DNA of 64,000 nt from positions 9,610,001 through 9,674,000 of the forward strand of contig NZ_CP108081.1 in NCBI RefSeq assembly GCF_036182465.1. Direction: 5' to 3'. Shown here one piece after another: positions 11,587 to 20,844 of this stretch (the first letter of the stretch is position 1; every line of letters starts with the position of its first letter). A program made the position numbers and the translations under genes. The notes under the pieces are model-generated. The model made no database searches. It was not told the DNA's origin and saw only the letters and a list, made by a program, of their open reading frames with translations. The stretch is from Streptomyces sp. NBC_00258 (GTDB lineage Bacteria; Actinomycetota; Actinomycetes; Streptomycetales; Streptomycetaceae).

Positions 11587-11931
11587 CCACCCTGTAGACT
11601 CCTCGAAGCGCTGCGTCCCGTGTCCGGCCTCCTTTAACGAGGAAGTCGGCATCACCAGAACGGGACATCCAGCCGGAGCCCTCACCGCAAGGCGGGGATT
11701 CCAGGAGCGTCGCGCACCGTCGAAGGTGTCGCGGGCAGCCCATCACCCTCCCGTATTCCCGGGAACCGGTCGGTGGGCCACTCGCGTGCTGCACGTATGT
11801 GCCCAGCACAGGGAGCGGCTGCCCCGCAGGTCCGACCGACCGGACCCGCAGGGTTTCCCTGGCTGCGGATTGCGACCTCCCCTAACCCTGGTGAAGCCGT
11901 ATTCGCATCAGAAACATGAGGTGTTTGGTTC
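11587..11931 (+). ncRNA. Structured 5' leader of rpsD (candidate autoregulatory RNA)
   Basis: A 345-base gap without a convincing ORF but rich in complementary segments on the + strand. Examples are GTCCCGT (about 11613) with ACGGGAC (about 11661) enclosing TCCTTTAACGAGGA; GCCCATCACC with GGTCGGTGGGC (11738-11780); GTGCTG with CAGCAC (about 11787-11810); and GGTCCGACCGACCGGACC (11829-11846). A TGTAGACT box at 11593-11600 could be a -10. Ribosomal protein S4 represses its own operon through leader RNA in other bacteria. I cannot match this leader to a named family. Confidence 0.45.
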
Positions 11932-12546
11932 ATGCCGAACCAGTCCCGCCCCAAGGTCAAGAAGTCGCGTGCCCTCGGCATCGCGCTGACCCCGAAGGCC
12001 GTCAAGTACTTCGAGGCCCGCCCCTACCCGCCGGGCGAGCACGGCCGTGGCCGTAAGCAGAACTCGGACTACAAGGTCCGTCTGCTCGAGAAGCAGCGTC
12101 TGCGCGCGCAGTACGACGTGTCCGAGCGCCAGCTCGTCCGCGCCTACGAGCGTGCCGCCAAGACGCAGGGCAAGACCGGTGAGGCCCTGGTCATCGAGCT
12201 GGAGCGTCGTCTCGACGCCCTGGTTCTGCGTTCGGGCATCGCCCGCACGATCTACCAGGCCCGCCAGATGGTCGTTCACGGCCACATCGAGGTCAACGGT
12301 GGCAAGGTCGACAAGCCGTCCTTCCGCGTCAAGCCCGACGACGTCGTGATGGTCCGCGAGCGCAGCCGCAGCAAGACGCTGTTCGAGGTCGCCCGTGCCG
12401 GTGGCTTCGCCCCCGACGGTGAGACCCCGCGCTACCTCCAGGTGAACCTCGGCGCCCTGGCGTTCCGCCTGGACCGCGAGCCGAACCGCAAGGAGATCCC
12501 GGTGATCTGCGACGAGCAGCTCGTCGTCGAGTACTACGCCCGCTGA
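11932..12546 (+). CDS. rpsD: 30S ribosomal protein S4
   Basis: A 204-residue small-subunit protein that binds 16S rRNA early in assembly. The N-terminal domain lacks the zinc-binding cysteines found in some S4 proteins (the only Cys is near the C-terminus, VICDEQ), so this is the zinc-independent form. The S4 RNA-binding domain lies at about 94-155 (RLDALVLRSGIARTIYQARQ). The start ATG follows GAGGTG. The gene stands alone rather than with rpsM-rpsK-rpoA, as is usual in Streptomyces. Confidence 0.97.
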   Translation: MPNQSRPKVKKSRALGIALTPKAVKYFEARPYPPGEHGRGRKQNSDYKVRLLEKQRLRAQYDVSERQLVRAYERAAKTQGKTGEALVIELERRLDALVLRSGIARTIYQARQMVVHGHIEVNGGKVDKPSFRVKPDDVVMVRERSRSKTLFEVARAGGFAPDGETPRYLQVNLGALAFRLDREPNRKEIPVICDEQLVVEYYAR

Positions 12547-12579
12547 TCACCCTCAGCCGGATGTAGCACCACCTGTGCG

Positions 12580-14757
12580 TCAGCCCGTCGTCTCCCCACC
12601 CTTCCGGGTGGGTGAGGCTTCGGGCTTTCGCATGTCCAAAGGCTCCGGCAGCCCGCGCGGCGGCGGCAGCGCACCGAGCAGCTGAGGCCGGGTGTGCCCG
12701 AGTGCCCGCCCCACGGCCGCCTGCCGGCCGAGCCGCGCACCGGCGCGTACGCACTCCTCGTACCGCTCGTCGCCCAGCCGTTCCCGGGCCGTCGCCTCGC
12801 ACTGTTCGTGCGGGGCGTTGTAGTAGGCGGAGCCGAACAGAGGCAGGCCCACCGACGGCCACATCCGGGACGCGGAGCCCTGGAGGACCGCGGCCTCGGC
12901 GGCGTCGCCCTCCGCCGCCGTGATCAGCGCGAGCAGCTCCATCGCCAGGACCGTGCCGAGCAGGTCGTTGAAGACGTGGTTGATGTCCAGGCACTCGACC
13001 AGCAACCGCCGGGCGCCCGGCAGATCGCCCCCGGTCCAGGCCGCGTACGCCAGGACGTACAGCGCGTACGCGAGGGTCCAGCGCTCGCCGTGGTCCACAC
13101 AGACCCGGCGCACGTCCTCGCACAGCCGGACCGCGCCCGGCAGATCGCCCTGGAAGGCCAGCGTCATCGCCAGCTCGACCTGGCCCATCAGGACGTTGCT
13201 GTTGAGCTCGCCGATCTCGTGATAGCGGTCGAGCGCCGAACGCAGCAGTGTCTCCGCACGCGCCATGTCGTCGGTGACCAGGGCAAGACAGCCGGTGCGG
13301 TGCTCGGCGTAGGCCAGCGCCAGGGGGTTGCCGCTGTGCTCCGCCTTCTCCCGGCACTCGGCGAGCGCGGCGAGCGCCGACACCGTGTCGCCCTGGAGGA
13401 TCGCCACATAGCCGAGCACCCACAGCGCCTTCAGCCGCGAGCGCTCGTGCTCGGTGTCGAGGAGAACGGTCCGCTCCAGCCAGTGCCGACCCTCCGACAG
13501 GCGGCCGCAGCCGACCCAGTAGAACCAGAGCGTGCCCGCGAGGTACTGGCCGAGATGGCCGCCACCCGGCTCGGACAGACACTGCTCCAGCGCGCGGCGC
13601 AGATTCGGCAGCTCCGCCTCGACGCGCGCGGCCACCTCGCGCTGCCGGGGCGAGAACCAGTCCAGCTCGCACCAGGTGGCGAGCCCCATGTACCAGTCGC
13701 GATGGCGCCGCCGCAGCCGAGCCGTGTCGCCCGTCGCCGCCAGCCAGTCGGCGCCGTACGCCCGGACCGTGTCCAGCATGCGGTAGCGCACACCCGCCGG
13801 GCTCTCCTCGCGTGTGACCACCGACTGCGCGAGCAACTCGCCCAGCACGTCGAGGATGTTGTCGGGATGCAGGCCGTCGCCCCCGCACACGTACTCCACG
13901 GCCTCCAGGTCGAACTGCCCGGCGAACACCGAGAGCCTCGACCACAGCAGCCGCTCCTCCGGCGTGCACAGCTCATGACTCCAGCCGATCGCCGTCCGCA
14001 GCGTCTGATGGCGGGGGAGCGCGTCGCGCCCGCCGCCCGTCAGCAGCCGGAATCGGTCGTCGAGCCGCATCAGCAGCTGCGCGGGGGAGAGGGTCCGCAG
14101 CCGTCCCGCCGCCAGCTCGACCGCGAGGGGGATGCCGTCGAGCCGTCGGCACAGTTCGTGCACGTCCGCGCGGTTGCCGTCATGGAGGGTGAAACCCGGT
14201 GTGCTCCCGGCCGCCCGGTCCGCGAACAGCTCGGCCGCCTCCCGCTCGGTCAGCGGCGCCAGCGGGAACAGCTGCTCGCCCTCCACCGCCAGCGGCCTGC
14301 GCCCCACGGCGAGCACCCGCAGCCCCGGCGCCCGCCGCAGCAATTCACCGACCAGCGAGGCACACGCGTCCACCAGATGCTCGAACCCGTCCAGTACGAG
14401 CAGGAGTTGACGCTTGGCCAGATGGTCGAGCAGCACCTGACGCGGCGGCCGGGACGTGTGATCCGTCAGGCCGAGGGCCTCGACGACCGCGTACTCGACG
14501 AGCTCCGCCTCCCGCACCGCGGCCAGCTCCACGCGCCACACCCCGTCGCGCGGCCGGGTTCTGGCCGCCGCGCGCGCCGCGAGCCGTGACTTGCCGACCC
14601 CGCCGAGCCCCGTCACGGTGACCAGGCGTGCCGCGCCGAGGGCCGCACCCAATTGCGTGAGTTCGGCCGCGCGGCCCACGAACGCGTTGAGCTCCAGGGG
14701 CAGATTCCCGGCCCGGTGACCGCCGGCCCCCGCACCGGAACGCTGAGAACGTCGCAT
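12580..14757 (-). CDS. STAND/NB-ARC ATPase with TPR-like C-terminus (AfsR-type, no DNA-binding domain)
   Basis: A 725-residue protein. An NB-ARC-type nucleotide-binding domain spans about residues 15-290: Walker A TGLGGVGKSRLA near 45-56, Walker B-like LLLVLDGFEHLVDA near 118-131, and the RLDGIPLAVELAAGRLRTL block typical of AfsR/GutR-like proteins near 205-223. A helical TPR-like region runs from about 350 to 650. AfsR/SARP relatives carry an N-terminal DNA-binding domain; here the ATPase starts almost at once, so no DNA-binding domain is seen. Function and partner are unknown. ATG 14757 is preferred; GTG 14787 would add ten residues. Confidence 0.8.
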   Translation of the reverse strand: MRRSQRSGAGAGGHRAGNLPLELNAFVGRAAELTQLGAALGAARLVTVTGLGGVGKSRLAARAAARTRPRDGVWRVELAAVREAELVEYAVVEALGLTDHTSRPPRQVLLDHLAKRQLLLVLDGFEHLVDACASLVGELLRRAPGLRVLAVGRRPLAVEGEQLFPLAPLTEREAAELFADRAAGSTPGFTLHDGNRADVHELCRRLDGIPLAVELAAGRLRTLSPAQLLMRLDDRFRLLTGGGRDALPRHQTLRTAIGWSHELCTPEERLLWSRLSVFAGQFDLEAVEYVCGGDGLHPDNILDVLGELLAQSVVTREESPAGVRYRMLDTVRAYGADWLAATGDTARLRRRHRDWYMGLATWCELDWFSPRQREVAARVEAELPNLRRALEQCLSEPGGGHLGQYLAGTLWFYWVGCGRLSEGRHWLERTVLLDTEHERSRLKALWVLGYVAILQGDTVSALAALAECREKAEHSGNPLALAYAEHRTGCLALVTDDMARAETLLRSALDRYHEIGELNSNVLMGQVELAMTLAFQGDLPGAVRLCEDVRRVCVDHGERWTLAYALYVLAYAAWTGGDLPGARRLLVECLDINHVFNDLLGTVLAMELLALITAAEGDAAEAAVLQGSASRMWPSVGLPLFGSAYYNAPHEQCEATARERLGDERYEECVRAGARLGRQAAVGRALGHTRPQLLGALPPPRGLPEPLDMRKPEASPTRKGGETTG
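12595..12612 (+). terminator. rpsD: Hairpin downstream of rpsD
   Basis: CCCACCC-TTCC-GGGTGGG, a 7-bp GC stem 48 bases after the rpsD stop. It lies within the 3' end of the convergent STAND gene, so on the minus strand it would be coding. No U-tract follows. Confidence 0.4.
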
Positions 14758-14925
14758 GGGGAACGGAGCGTACTCATCCGTAAGCACTCCGTACAATCGC
14801 TTCGTGCAACTCCGGCTCCGGCGGGCGGTAATCCGGTACGGAGCGGCAGCCCCGGCGCGATAGGCTCGGGGGACGACTTTTCGATGTTTTCGATGTTGAG
14901 GCACGATCCAGGGAGCGGGTGCGCA

Positions 14926-15360
14926 GTGTCCGGTGGAGAGGTGGCCGGGATCCTGGTGGCCGTCTTCTGGGCGATCCTGGTCTCCTTCCTCGCGGTGGCA
15001 CTCGCGAGGCTGGCCCAGACGCTCAGGGCGACCACCAAGCTCGTCGCGGACGTGACCGACCAGGCCGTCCCGCTGCTGGCAGACGCCTCCTCGGCCGTGC
15101 GCTCCGCACAGACCCAGATCGACCGGGTGGACGCCATCGCGTCGGACGTCCAGGAGGTCACGTCGAACGCGTCGGCGCTCTCCACGACCGTCGCCTCCAC
15201 CTTCGGCGGCCCGCTCGTGAAGGTCGCGGCGTTCGGCTACGGCGTGCGCCGGGCCATCGGCGGCCGCCGCGAGGACGCGCCCGCCAAGCCCGCGCGACGC
15301 ACCGTGATCGTGGGCCGCACCGTCCCGTCGGCGCGACGGGGAAAGCGGAAGAAGGACTGA
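14926..15360 (+). CDS. DUF948-family small membrane protein
   Basis: A 144-residue protein. An N-terminal membrane helix (about residues 6-28, VAGILVAVFWAILVSFLAVA) is followed by a helical segment rich in heptad-like Ala/Thr/Val (30-95) and a very basic tail (RRGKRKKD). This matches DUF948 proteins, which are found before alaS in many Gram-positives; their role is unknown. The GTG start follows GGGAG by 11 bases. The next gene begins 7 bases after the stop, so these two and alaS look like one operon. Confidence 0.75.
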   Translation: MSGGEVAGILVAVFWAILVSFLAVALARLAQTLRATTKLVADVTDQAVPLLADASSAVRSAQTQIDRVDAIASDVQEVTSNASALSTTVASTFGGPLVKVAAFGYGVRRAIGGRREDAPAKPARRTVIVGRTVPSARRGKRKKD

Positions 15361-15367
15361 CGCAGCG

Positions 15368-15718
15368 ATGTTCCGCCGTACGTTCTGGTTCACCGCGGGC
15401 GCAGCCGCCGGTGTGTGGGCCACCACCAAGGTCAACCGCAAGCTCAGGCAGCTGACGCCCGAGAGCCTCGCGGCCCAGGCAGCCAACAAGGCGGTCGAAG
15501 CGGGCCACCGCATCAAGGACTTCGCACTCGACGTCCGCGACGGCATGGTCCAGCGGGAGGCGGAACTCGGCGAGGTGCTCGGGCTGAACGCGGATCCCGA
15601 ACTGCCCTCCCCGCGTCGCGTCGCCGCCATCGAGAACAGCAACGACCCGAAGTACAGCAAGAACCCGACGTATGTCGAGAGGTCGACGTACTCGTACAAC
15701 CGGAATGAGGACCACTGA
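15368..15718 (+). CDS. Conserved actinobacterial small protein (DUF6167-like)
   Basis: A 116-residue protein with a short hydrophobic N-terminus (FRRTFWFTAGAAAGVWATTK), then an amphipathic helical region and a Tyr/Asn-rich end (YVERSTYSYNRNEDH). No catalytic motif is visible. It resembles the family named DUF6167 that sits upstream of alaS in Streptomyces; function is unknown. Its TGA overlaps the alaS ATG (TGATG), suggesting translational coupling. Confidence 0.75.
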   Translation: MFRRTFWFTAGAAAGVWATTKVNRKLRQLTPESLAAQAANKAVEAGHRIKDFALDVRDGMVQREAELGEVLGLNADPELPSPRRVAAIENSNDPKYSKNPTYVERSTYSYNRNEDH

Positions 15719-18390
15719 TGGAGTCGGCCGAGATTCGTCGCCGCTGGTTGAGCTTCTTCGAGGAGCGCGGTCACACCGTCGTCCCTTCGGCGTCGCTCAT
15801 CGCGGACGACCCGACTCTGCTCCTGGTCCCGGCCGGCATGGTGCCCTTCAAGCCCTACTTCCTGGGTGAGGTCAAGCCGCCGTTCGCCCGCGCCACCAGC
15901 GTCCAGAAGTGCGTCCGTACACCGGACATCGAAGAGGTCGGCAAGACCACCCGGCACGGCACGTTCTTCCAGATGTGCGGCAACTTCTCCTTCGGCGACT
16001 ACTTCAAGGAAGGCGCCATCAAGTACGCCTGGGAGCTGCTCACCAGCCCCCAGGACAAGGGCGGTTACGGCCTGGAGCCGGAGAAGCTCTGGATCACCGT
16101 GTACCTGGAGGACGACGAGGCCGAGCGCATCTGGCACGAGGTCGTCGGCGTGCCCAAGGAGCGCATCCAGCGCCTCGGAAAGAAGGACAACTACTGGTCC
16201 ATGGGCGTCCCGGGCCCCTGCGGCCCGTGTTCCGAGATCAACTACGACCGCGGCCCCGAGTTCGGCGTCGAGGGCGGCCCGGCCGTCAACGACGAGCGGT
16301 ACGTGGAGATCTGGAACCTGGTCTTCATGCAGTACGAGCGCGGCGAGGGCACCTCGAAGGAGGACTTCGAGATCCTCGGCGACCTGCCGAGCCAGAACAT
16401 CGACACCGGCCTCGGCCTGGAACGCCTCGCCATGATTCTGCAGGACGTGCAGAACCTGTACGAGATCGACACCTCCATGGCCGTCATCAAGAAGGCCACC
16501 GAGCTGACCGGCGTCGAGTACGGCAGCGGCAAGGACTCCGACGTCTCCCTGCGCGTGGTCACCGACCACATGCGGACGTCCGTGATGCTCATCGGTGACG
16601 GTGTCACCCCGGGCAACGAGGGCCGCGGCTATGTGCTGCGCCGCATCATGCGCCGCGCCATCCGCAACATGCGTCTGCTGGGCGCCACGGGTCCGGTGGT
16701 CAAGGACCTCGTCGACACCGTCATCGAGATGATGGGCCAGCAGTACCCGGAACTCGTCACCGACCGCAAGCGCATCGAGACCGTGGCCGTCGCCGAGGAG
16801 AACGCCTTCGTCAAGACGCTGAAGGCCGGCACGAACATCCTCGACACCGCCGTCACGGAGACCAAGGCCGCCGGCGGCCAGGTCCTCGCCGGCGACAAGG
16901 CCTTCCTGCTCCACGACACCTGGGGCTTCCCGATCGACCTCACCCTGGAGATGGCCGCCGAACAGGGCCTCTCCGTGGACGAGGACGGCTTCCGGCGCCT
17001 GATGAAGGAGCAGCGGGAGCGCGCCAAGGCCGACGCCAAGTCCAAGAAGACCGGCCACGCCGACATGGGCGCCTACCGCGAGATCGCCGACGCCGCCGGC
17101 GAGACCGACTTCATCGGCTACTCGGACACCGAGGGCGAGTCCACCGTCGTCGGCATCCTCGTCGACGGTGTCTCCTCGCCGGCCGCCACCGAGGGCGACG
17201 AGGTCGAGATCGTCCTCGACCGCACCCCGTTCTACGCCGAGGGCGGCGGCCAGATCGGCGACACCGGCCGCATCAAGATCGACACCGGTGCCATCGTCGA
17301 GATCCGTGACTGCCAGAAGCCGGTCCCGGGGGTGTACGTCCACAAGGGTGTCGTCCAGGTCGGCGAGGTGACCGTCGGTGCCAAGGCCCAAGCCGTCATC
17401 GACGTACGCCGCCGCACGGCCATCGCCCGCGCCCACTCGGCCACGCACCTCACGCACCAGGCCCTGCGCGACGCCCTCGGCCCGACGGCCGCCCAGGCCG
17501 GTTCCGAGAACCAGCCCGGCCGTTTCCGCTTCGACTTCGGCTCCCCGGCCGCCGTGCCCACGGCCGTGATGACGGACGTCGAGCAGAAGATCAACGAGGT
17601 GCTCGCCCGTGACCTGGACGTCCACGCCGAGATCCTGAGCATCGACGAGGCCAAGAAGCAGGGCGCCATCGCCGAGTTCGGCGAGAAGTACGGCGAGCGC
17701 GTCCGGGTCGTGACCATCGGCGACTTCTCCAAGGAGCTGTGCGGCGGTACGCACGTGCACAACACCGCCCAGCTGGGCCTGGTGAAGCTGCTCGGCGAGT
17801 CGTCGATCGGTTCCGGTGTACGCCGTATCGAGGCCCTGGTGGGCGTCGACGCCTACAACTTCCTCGCCCGCGAGCACACGGTCGTCGCCCAGCTCCAGGA
17901 GCTGATCAAGGGACGTCCGGAGGAGCTCCCGGAGAAGGTCTCCGCCATGCTCGGCAAGCTGAAGGACGCCGAGAAGGAGATCGAGAAGTTCCGCGCCGAG
18001 AAGGTGCTGCAGGCCGCCGCCGGTCTCGCCGGATCCGCCAAGGACGTGCAGGGCATCGCACTTGTCACCGGCCAGGTACCGGACGGCACGAGCGCCGACG
18101 ACCTGCGCAGGCTGGTCCTCGACGTCCGTGGCCGCATCCAGGGCGGTCGGGCCGCCGTGGTGGCCCTGTTCACGACGGTCAACGGCAAGCCGCTGACGGT
18201 CATCGCCACCAACGAAGCCGCTCGCGAGCGCGGCCTCAAGGCCGGTGACCTGGTGCGTACGGCCGCCAAGACCCTCGGTGGCGGCGGTGGCGGCAAGCCG
18301 GACGTCGCCCAGGGCGGCGGCCAGAACCCGGCCGCCATCGGTGACGCCGTCGACGCCGTCGAGCGCCTCGTGGCCGAGACCGCCAAGTGA
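15718..18390 (+). CDS. alaS: Alanyl-tRNA synthetase
   Basis: An 890-residue class II synthetase charging tRNA-Ala, with built-in editing of mischarged Ser and Gly. The N-terminal catalytic core has VQKCVRTPDIEEVGKT and the FFQMCGNFSFGDYFK block (residues 60-100). The editing domain carries HSATH near 574 and CGGTH near 676, the zinc-binding set. A C-terminal DHHA1 domain runs from about 740 and includes a Gly-rich segment before DVAQGGGQNP. All motifs are intact and length is normal. Confidence 0.97.
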   Translation: MESAEIRRRWLSFFEERGHTVVPSASLIADDPTLLLVPAGMVPFKPYFLGEVKPPFARATSVQKCVRTPDIEEVGKTTRHGTFFQMCGNFSFGDYFKEGAIKYAWELLTSPQDKGGYGLEPEKLWITVYLEDDEAERIWHEVVGVPKERIQRLGKKDNYWSMGVPGPCGPCSEINYDRGPEFGVEGGPAVNDERYVEIWNLVFMQYERGEGTSKEDFEILGDLPSQNIDTGLGLERLAMILQDVQNLYEIDTSMAVIKKATELTGVEYGSGKDSDVSLRVVTDHMRTSVMLIGDGVTPGNEGRGYVLRRIMRRAIRNMRLLGATGPVVKDLVDTVIEMMGQQYPELVTDRKRIETVAVAEENAFVKTLKAGTNILDTAVTETKAAGGQVLAGDKAFLLHDTWGFPIDLTLEMAAEQGLSVDEDGFRRLMKEQRERAKADAKSKKTGHADMGAYREIADAAGETDFIGYSDTEGESTVVGILVDGVSSPAATEGDEVEIVLDRTPFYAEGGGQIGDTGRIKIDTGAIVEIRDCQKPVPGVYVHKGVVQVGEVTVGAKAQAVIDVRRRTAIARAHSATHLTHQALRDALGPTAAQAGSENQPGRFRFDFGSPAAVPTAVMTDVEQKINEVLARDLDVHAEILSIDEAKKQGAIAEFGEKYGERVRVVTIGDFSKELCGGTHVHNTAQLGLVKLLGESSIGSGVRRIEALVGVDAYNFLAREHTVVAQLQELIKGRPEELPEKVSAMLGKLKDAEKEIEKFRAEKVLQAAAGLAGSAKDVQGIALVTGQVPDGTSADDLRRLVLDVRGRIQGGRAAVVALFTTVNGKPLTVIATNEAARERGLKAGDLVRTAAKTLGGGGGGKPDVAQGGGQNPAAIGDAVDAVERLVAETAK

Positions 18391-18872
18391 GCGAGGGCGA
18401 GCGGGTCATGCGCCGCGGCCGCCGTCTCGCCATCGACGTCGGGGACGCCCGGATCGGGGTCGCCTCGTGCGACCCCGACGGGATCCTCGCCACTCCGGTG
18501 GAGACCGTGCCGGGACGCGATGTCCCCGCCGCCCACCGGCGCTTGAAGCAGCTCGTCGAGGAGTACGAACCGATCGAGGTCGTCGTCGGACTCCCTCGCT
18601 CCCTCAAGGGGGGCGAGGGCCCGGCGGCCGTCAAGGTCCGCGCCTTCGCACAGGAGCTCGCCCGGGGGATCGCACCCGTTCCGGTGCGGCTCGTGGACGA
18701 GAGGATGACCACAGTGACGGCCAGTCAGGGACTGCGCGCCTCGGGCGTGAAGTCCAAGAAGGGCAGATCGGTCATTGACCAGGCAGCGGCCGTGATCATC
18801 CTCCAGCAGGCACTGGAGTCCGAACGGGCGTCAGGTACATCTCCGGGCGAGGGCGTCGAAGTGGTCATCTGA
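18387..18872 (+). CDS. ruvX: YqgF/RuvX RNase H-fold nuclease
   Basis: A 161-residue RNase H-fold nuclease, annotated in the family as a putative pre-16S rRNA nuclease or Holliday-junction resolvase. It shows AIDVGDARIGVA with the catalytic Asp (about residues 15-26), VVGLPRSLKG (about 69), LVDERMTTV with the catalytic Glu (about 107) and a final Asp in VIDQAAA. The GTG start overlaps the alaS stop (GTGA). AlaS-RuvX adjacency is widely conserved. Confidence 0.9.
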   Translation: MSEGERVMRRGRRLAIDVGDARIGVASCDPDGILATPVETVPGRDVPAAHRRLKQLVEEYEPIEVVVGLPRSLKGGEGPAAVKVRAFAQELARGIAPVPVRLVDERMTTVTASQGLRASGVKSKKGRSVIDQAAAVIILQQALESERASGTSPGEGVEVVI

Positions 18873-18993
18873 TCGCGGTACGGTAACGTTCCGCGCGATG
18901 CGGTGGTGTTCGAATAACCTCCGCACAGGAGAGAGGCGGACGGGAGCCGAGCCACAGCCACCGCGACCGCCGCCTCGCGGCTCTAGGGGATCG

Positions 18994-20844
18994 ATGACTG
19001 AGTATGGCCGGGGCCCAGGCTCCGAACCGTGGCATCCGGAGGACCCGTTGTACGGGGACGGCGGATGGGGAGGACAGGAGGCCGACGCGGCCCAGTCCCC
19101 CTACGGCGGCCAGCCGCAGCACCACCCGCAGGAGCCGCAGCAGCAGTACGGCGACTGGGGAGCCGCCCAGCAGGCTGGCTACGACCAGGGCCAGCAGCAG
19201 TACTACTCCCAGGGTCACCAGCAGCAGTACGTCCAGGATCAGCAGTACGGCGGTCAGGCTCCGCAGCAGTACAACAACGGCCAGGGTGGCCAGGGGTACC
19301 ACGACCAGGGCGGTCAGCAGTACAACGGCGGCCAGCAGTACGGCGACGGCCGGCAGTACAACGGTCAGCAGTACGACAACGGCCAGCAGTACAACGGTGG
19401 CTGGAACAACACGGGCCAGCAGCACCCACAACAGCACCAGCAGAACCAGCAGCAGCCCCAGGTCCCGTACGGCGTCGATCCGAACGATCCCTACGGCGGC
19501 CAGGCCGCCGCGTACGGCGGTCAGCAGCCCGACTACTACGGGACCCCCGACGCGTATCCGCCGCCGGAGCCGCCGAGCCGCCGTGGAGTCGAGCCGGAAC
19601 CGCCGCAGACCGACTGGGATCCGGGCCCCGACCAGGGTGAGCACGCGTTCTTCGCGGGTGGCAATGACGACGACGATGACGACGACTTCGAGGACGACGC
19701 CAAAGGCCGTCGGCGCGGCAAGGCCGGAAAAGGCGACAAGGGAAGCAAGGGCAAAGGCGAGAAGAAGAGCCGGAGCGGCTCTGCCTGCCTGGTCGTGACG
19801 CTCGTCCTCACCGGATTGGTCGGCGGCGTCGGCTATTTCGGCTACCAGTTCTACCAGGATCGTTTCGGCTCGGCGCCGGACTACGCGGGTGACGGCACGA
19901 GCGACCAGGTGACCGTCGTGATCCCCAAGGGCTCCTTCGGATCGGTGATCGGCCAGAAGCTCAAGGCCGCGGGAGTGGTCAAGAGTGTCGACGCCTTCGT
20001 GTCGGCCCAGGGGAAGAATCCGGACGGGGGCAAGATCCAGGCGGGCTCCTATCTGCTCAAGAAGGAGATGTCCGCAGAAAGCGCTGTCGCGCTGATGCTC
20101 GACCCCAAGAGCCAGAACAACCTGGTCGTCAGGGAAGGCCAGCGGAACGTCACGGTCTACGCGGCGATCGACAAACAGCTGGGGCTTTCCAAGGGCACCA
20201 CCGCGGATGTCGCCGAGAAGAAGTACAAGAGTCTCGGACTTCCGGACTGGGCGGACAACGACAGCGACATCAAGGACCCGCTGGAAGGATTCCTCTATCC
20301 GGCGACCTACCCCGCCGCCAAGGGAATGAAGCCCGAGGCGGTCCTGAAGGAAATGGTGTCGCAGGCCAAGCAGGAGTACGCCAAGTACGACCTGGAGAAG
20401 AAGGCCAAGGAACTCAACCTGAACGACCCGTTGCAGGTCATCACGGTTGCGAGCCTCGTCCAGGCCGAAGGAATCACGCACGACGACTTCAAGAAGATGG
20501 CCGCCGTCGTCTACAACCGACTGAAGTCGACGAACGACGTCACCAACCAGAAGCTCGAGTTCGACTCGACGTACAACTACCTCAAGGGTCAGAGCAAGAT
20601 CGACATTGCGACGAGCGAGATCCGCAACTACGACGACCCGTACAACACGTACTTCTACAAGGGTCTTCCGCCCGGGCCGATCGGAAATCCGGGTCAGGAC
20701 GCGCTGAAGGCGTCGGTGGGTCCGGACGGCGGTGCGTGGATGTTCTTCATCTCCATCGACGGGAAGAAGACGGACTTCACCAAGACCTTGAGCGAGCACG
20801 AGAAACTGGTTAAGGAATTCAATGAACGGCGCAACAAGGACTGA
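18994..20844 (+). CDS. mltG: Endolytic murein transglycosylase MltG with long disordered cytoplasmic tail
   Basis: A 616-residue enzyme predicted to cleave nascent glycan strands and set chain termination. Residues 1-220 are low complexity, Gln/Tyr/Gly/Asn-rich with repeated QQYxxGQ units. An acidic run (DDDDDDFEDD, about 225) and a Lys-rich stretch follow. One membrane helix (about 262-288) leads to the external YceG domain, with a catalytic Glu in SLVQAEGITHDDF (about 490) and YKGLPPGPIGNPG (about 560). The tail is far longer than in E. coli MltG. The start is ATG after AGGGGA; the 3' end overlaps aroE by 23 bases. Confidence 0.9.
   Translation: MTEYGRGPGSEPWHPEDPLYGDGGWGGQEADAAQSPYGGQPQHHPQEPQQQYGDWGAAQQAGYDQGQQQYYSQGHQQQYVQDQQYGGQAPQQYNNGQGGQGYHDQGGQQYNGGQQYGDGRQYNGQQYDNGQQYNGGWNNTGQQHPQQHQQNQQQPQVPYGVDPNDPYGGQAAAYGGQQPDYYGTPDAYPPPEPPSRRGVEPEPPQTDWDPGPDQGEHAFFAGGNDDDDDDDFEDDAKGRRRGKAGKGDKGSKGKGEKKSRSGSACLVVTLVLTGLVGGVGYFGYQFYQDRFGSAPDYAGDGTSDQVTVVIPKGSFGSVIGQKLKAAGVVKSVDAFVSAQGKNPDGGKIQAGSYLLKKEMSAESAVALMLDPKSQNNLVVREGQRNVTVYAAIDKQLGLSKGTTADVAEKKYKSLGLPDWADNDSDIKDPLEGFLYPATYPAAKGMKPEAVLKEMVSQAKQEYAKYDLEKKAKELNLNDPLQVITVASLVQAEGITHDDFKKMAAVVYNRLKSTNDVTNQKLEFDSTYNYLKGQSKIDIATSEIRNYDDPYNTYFYKGLPPGPIGNPGQDALKASVGPDGGAWMFFISIDGKKTDFTKTLSEHEKLVKEFNERRNKD

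Noticed and set aside
12580..17877. A very long minus-strand open frame continuing from the STAND gene across alaS
   Set aside because: Beyond 14757 it is antisense to alaS and two small genes; its Val/Leu/Asp/Gly/Arg-rich, repetitive translation is typical of a shadow frame in GC-rich DNA.
19140..19440. DNA tandem repeat or CRISPR-like array with CAGCAGTAC units
   Set aside because: The units are irregular in spacing and are codons for the QQY-rich tail of MltG; there is no constant repeat-spacer pattern.
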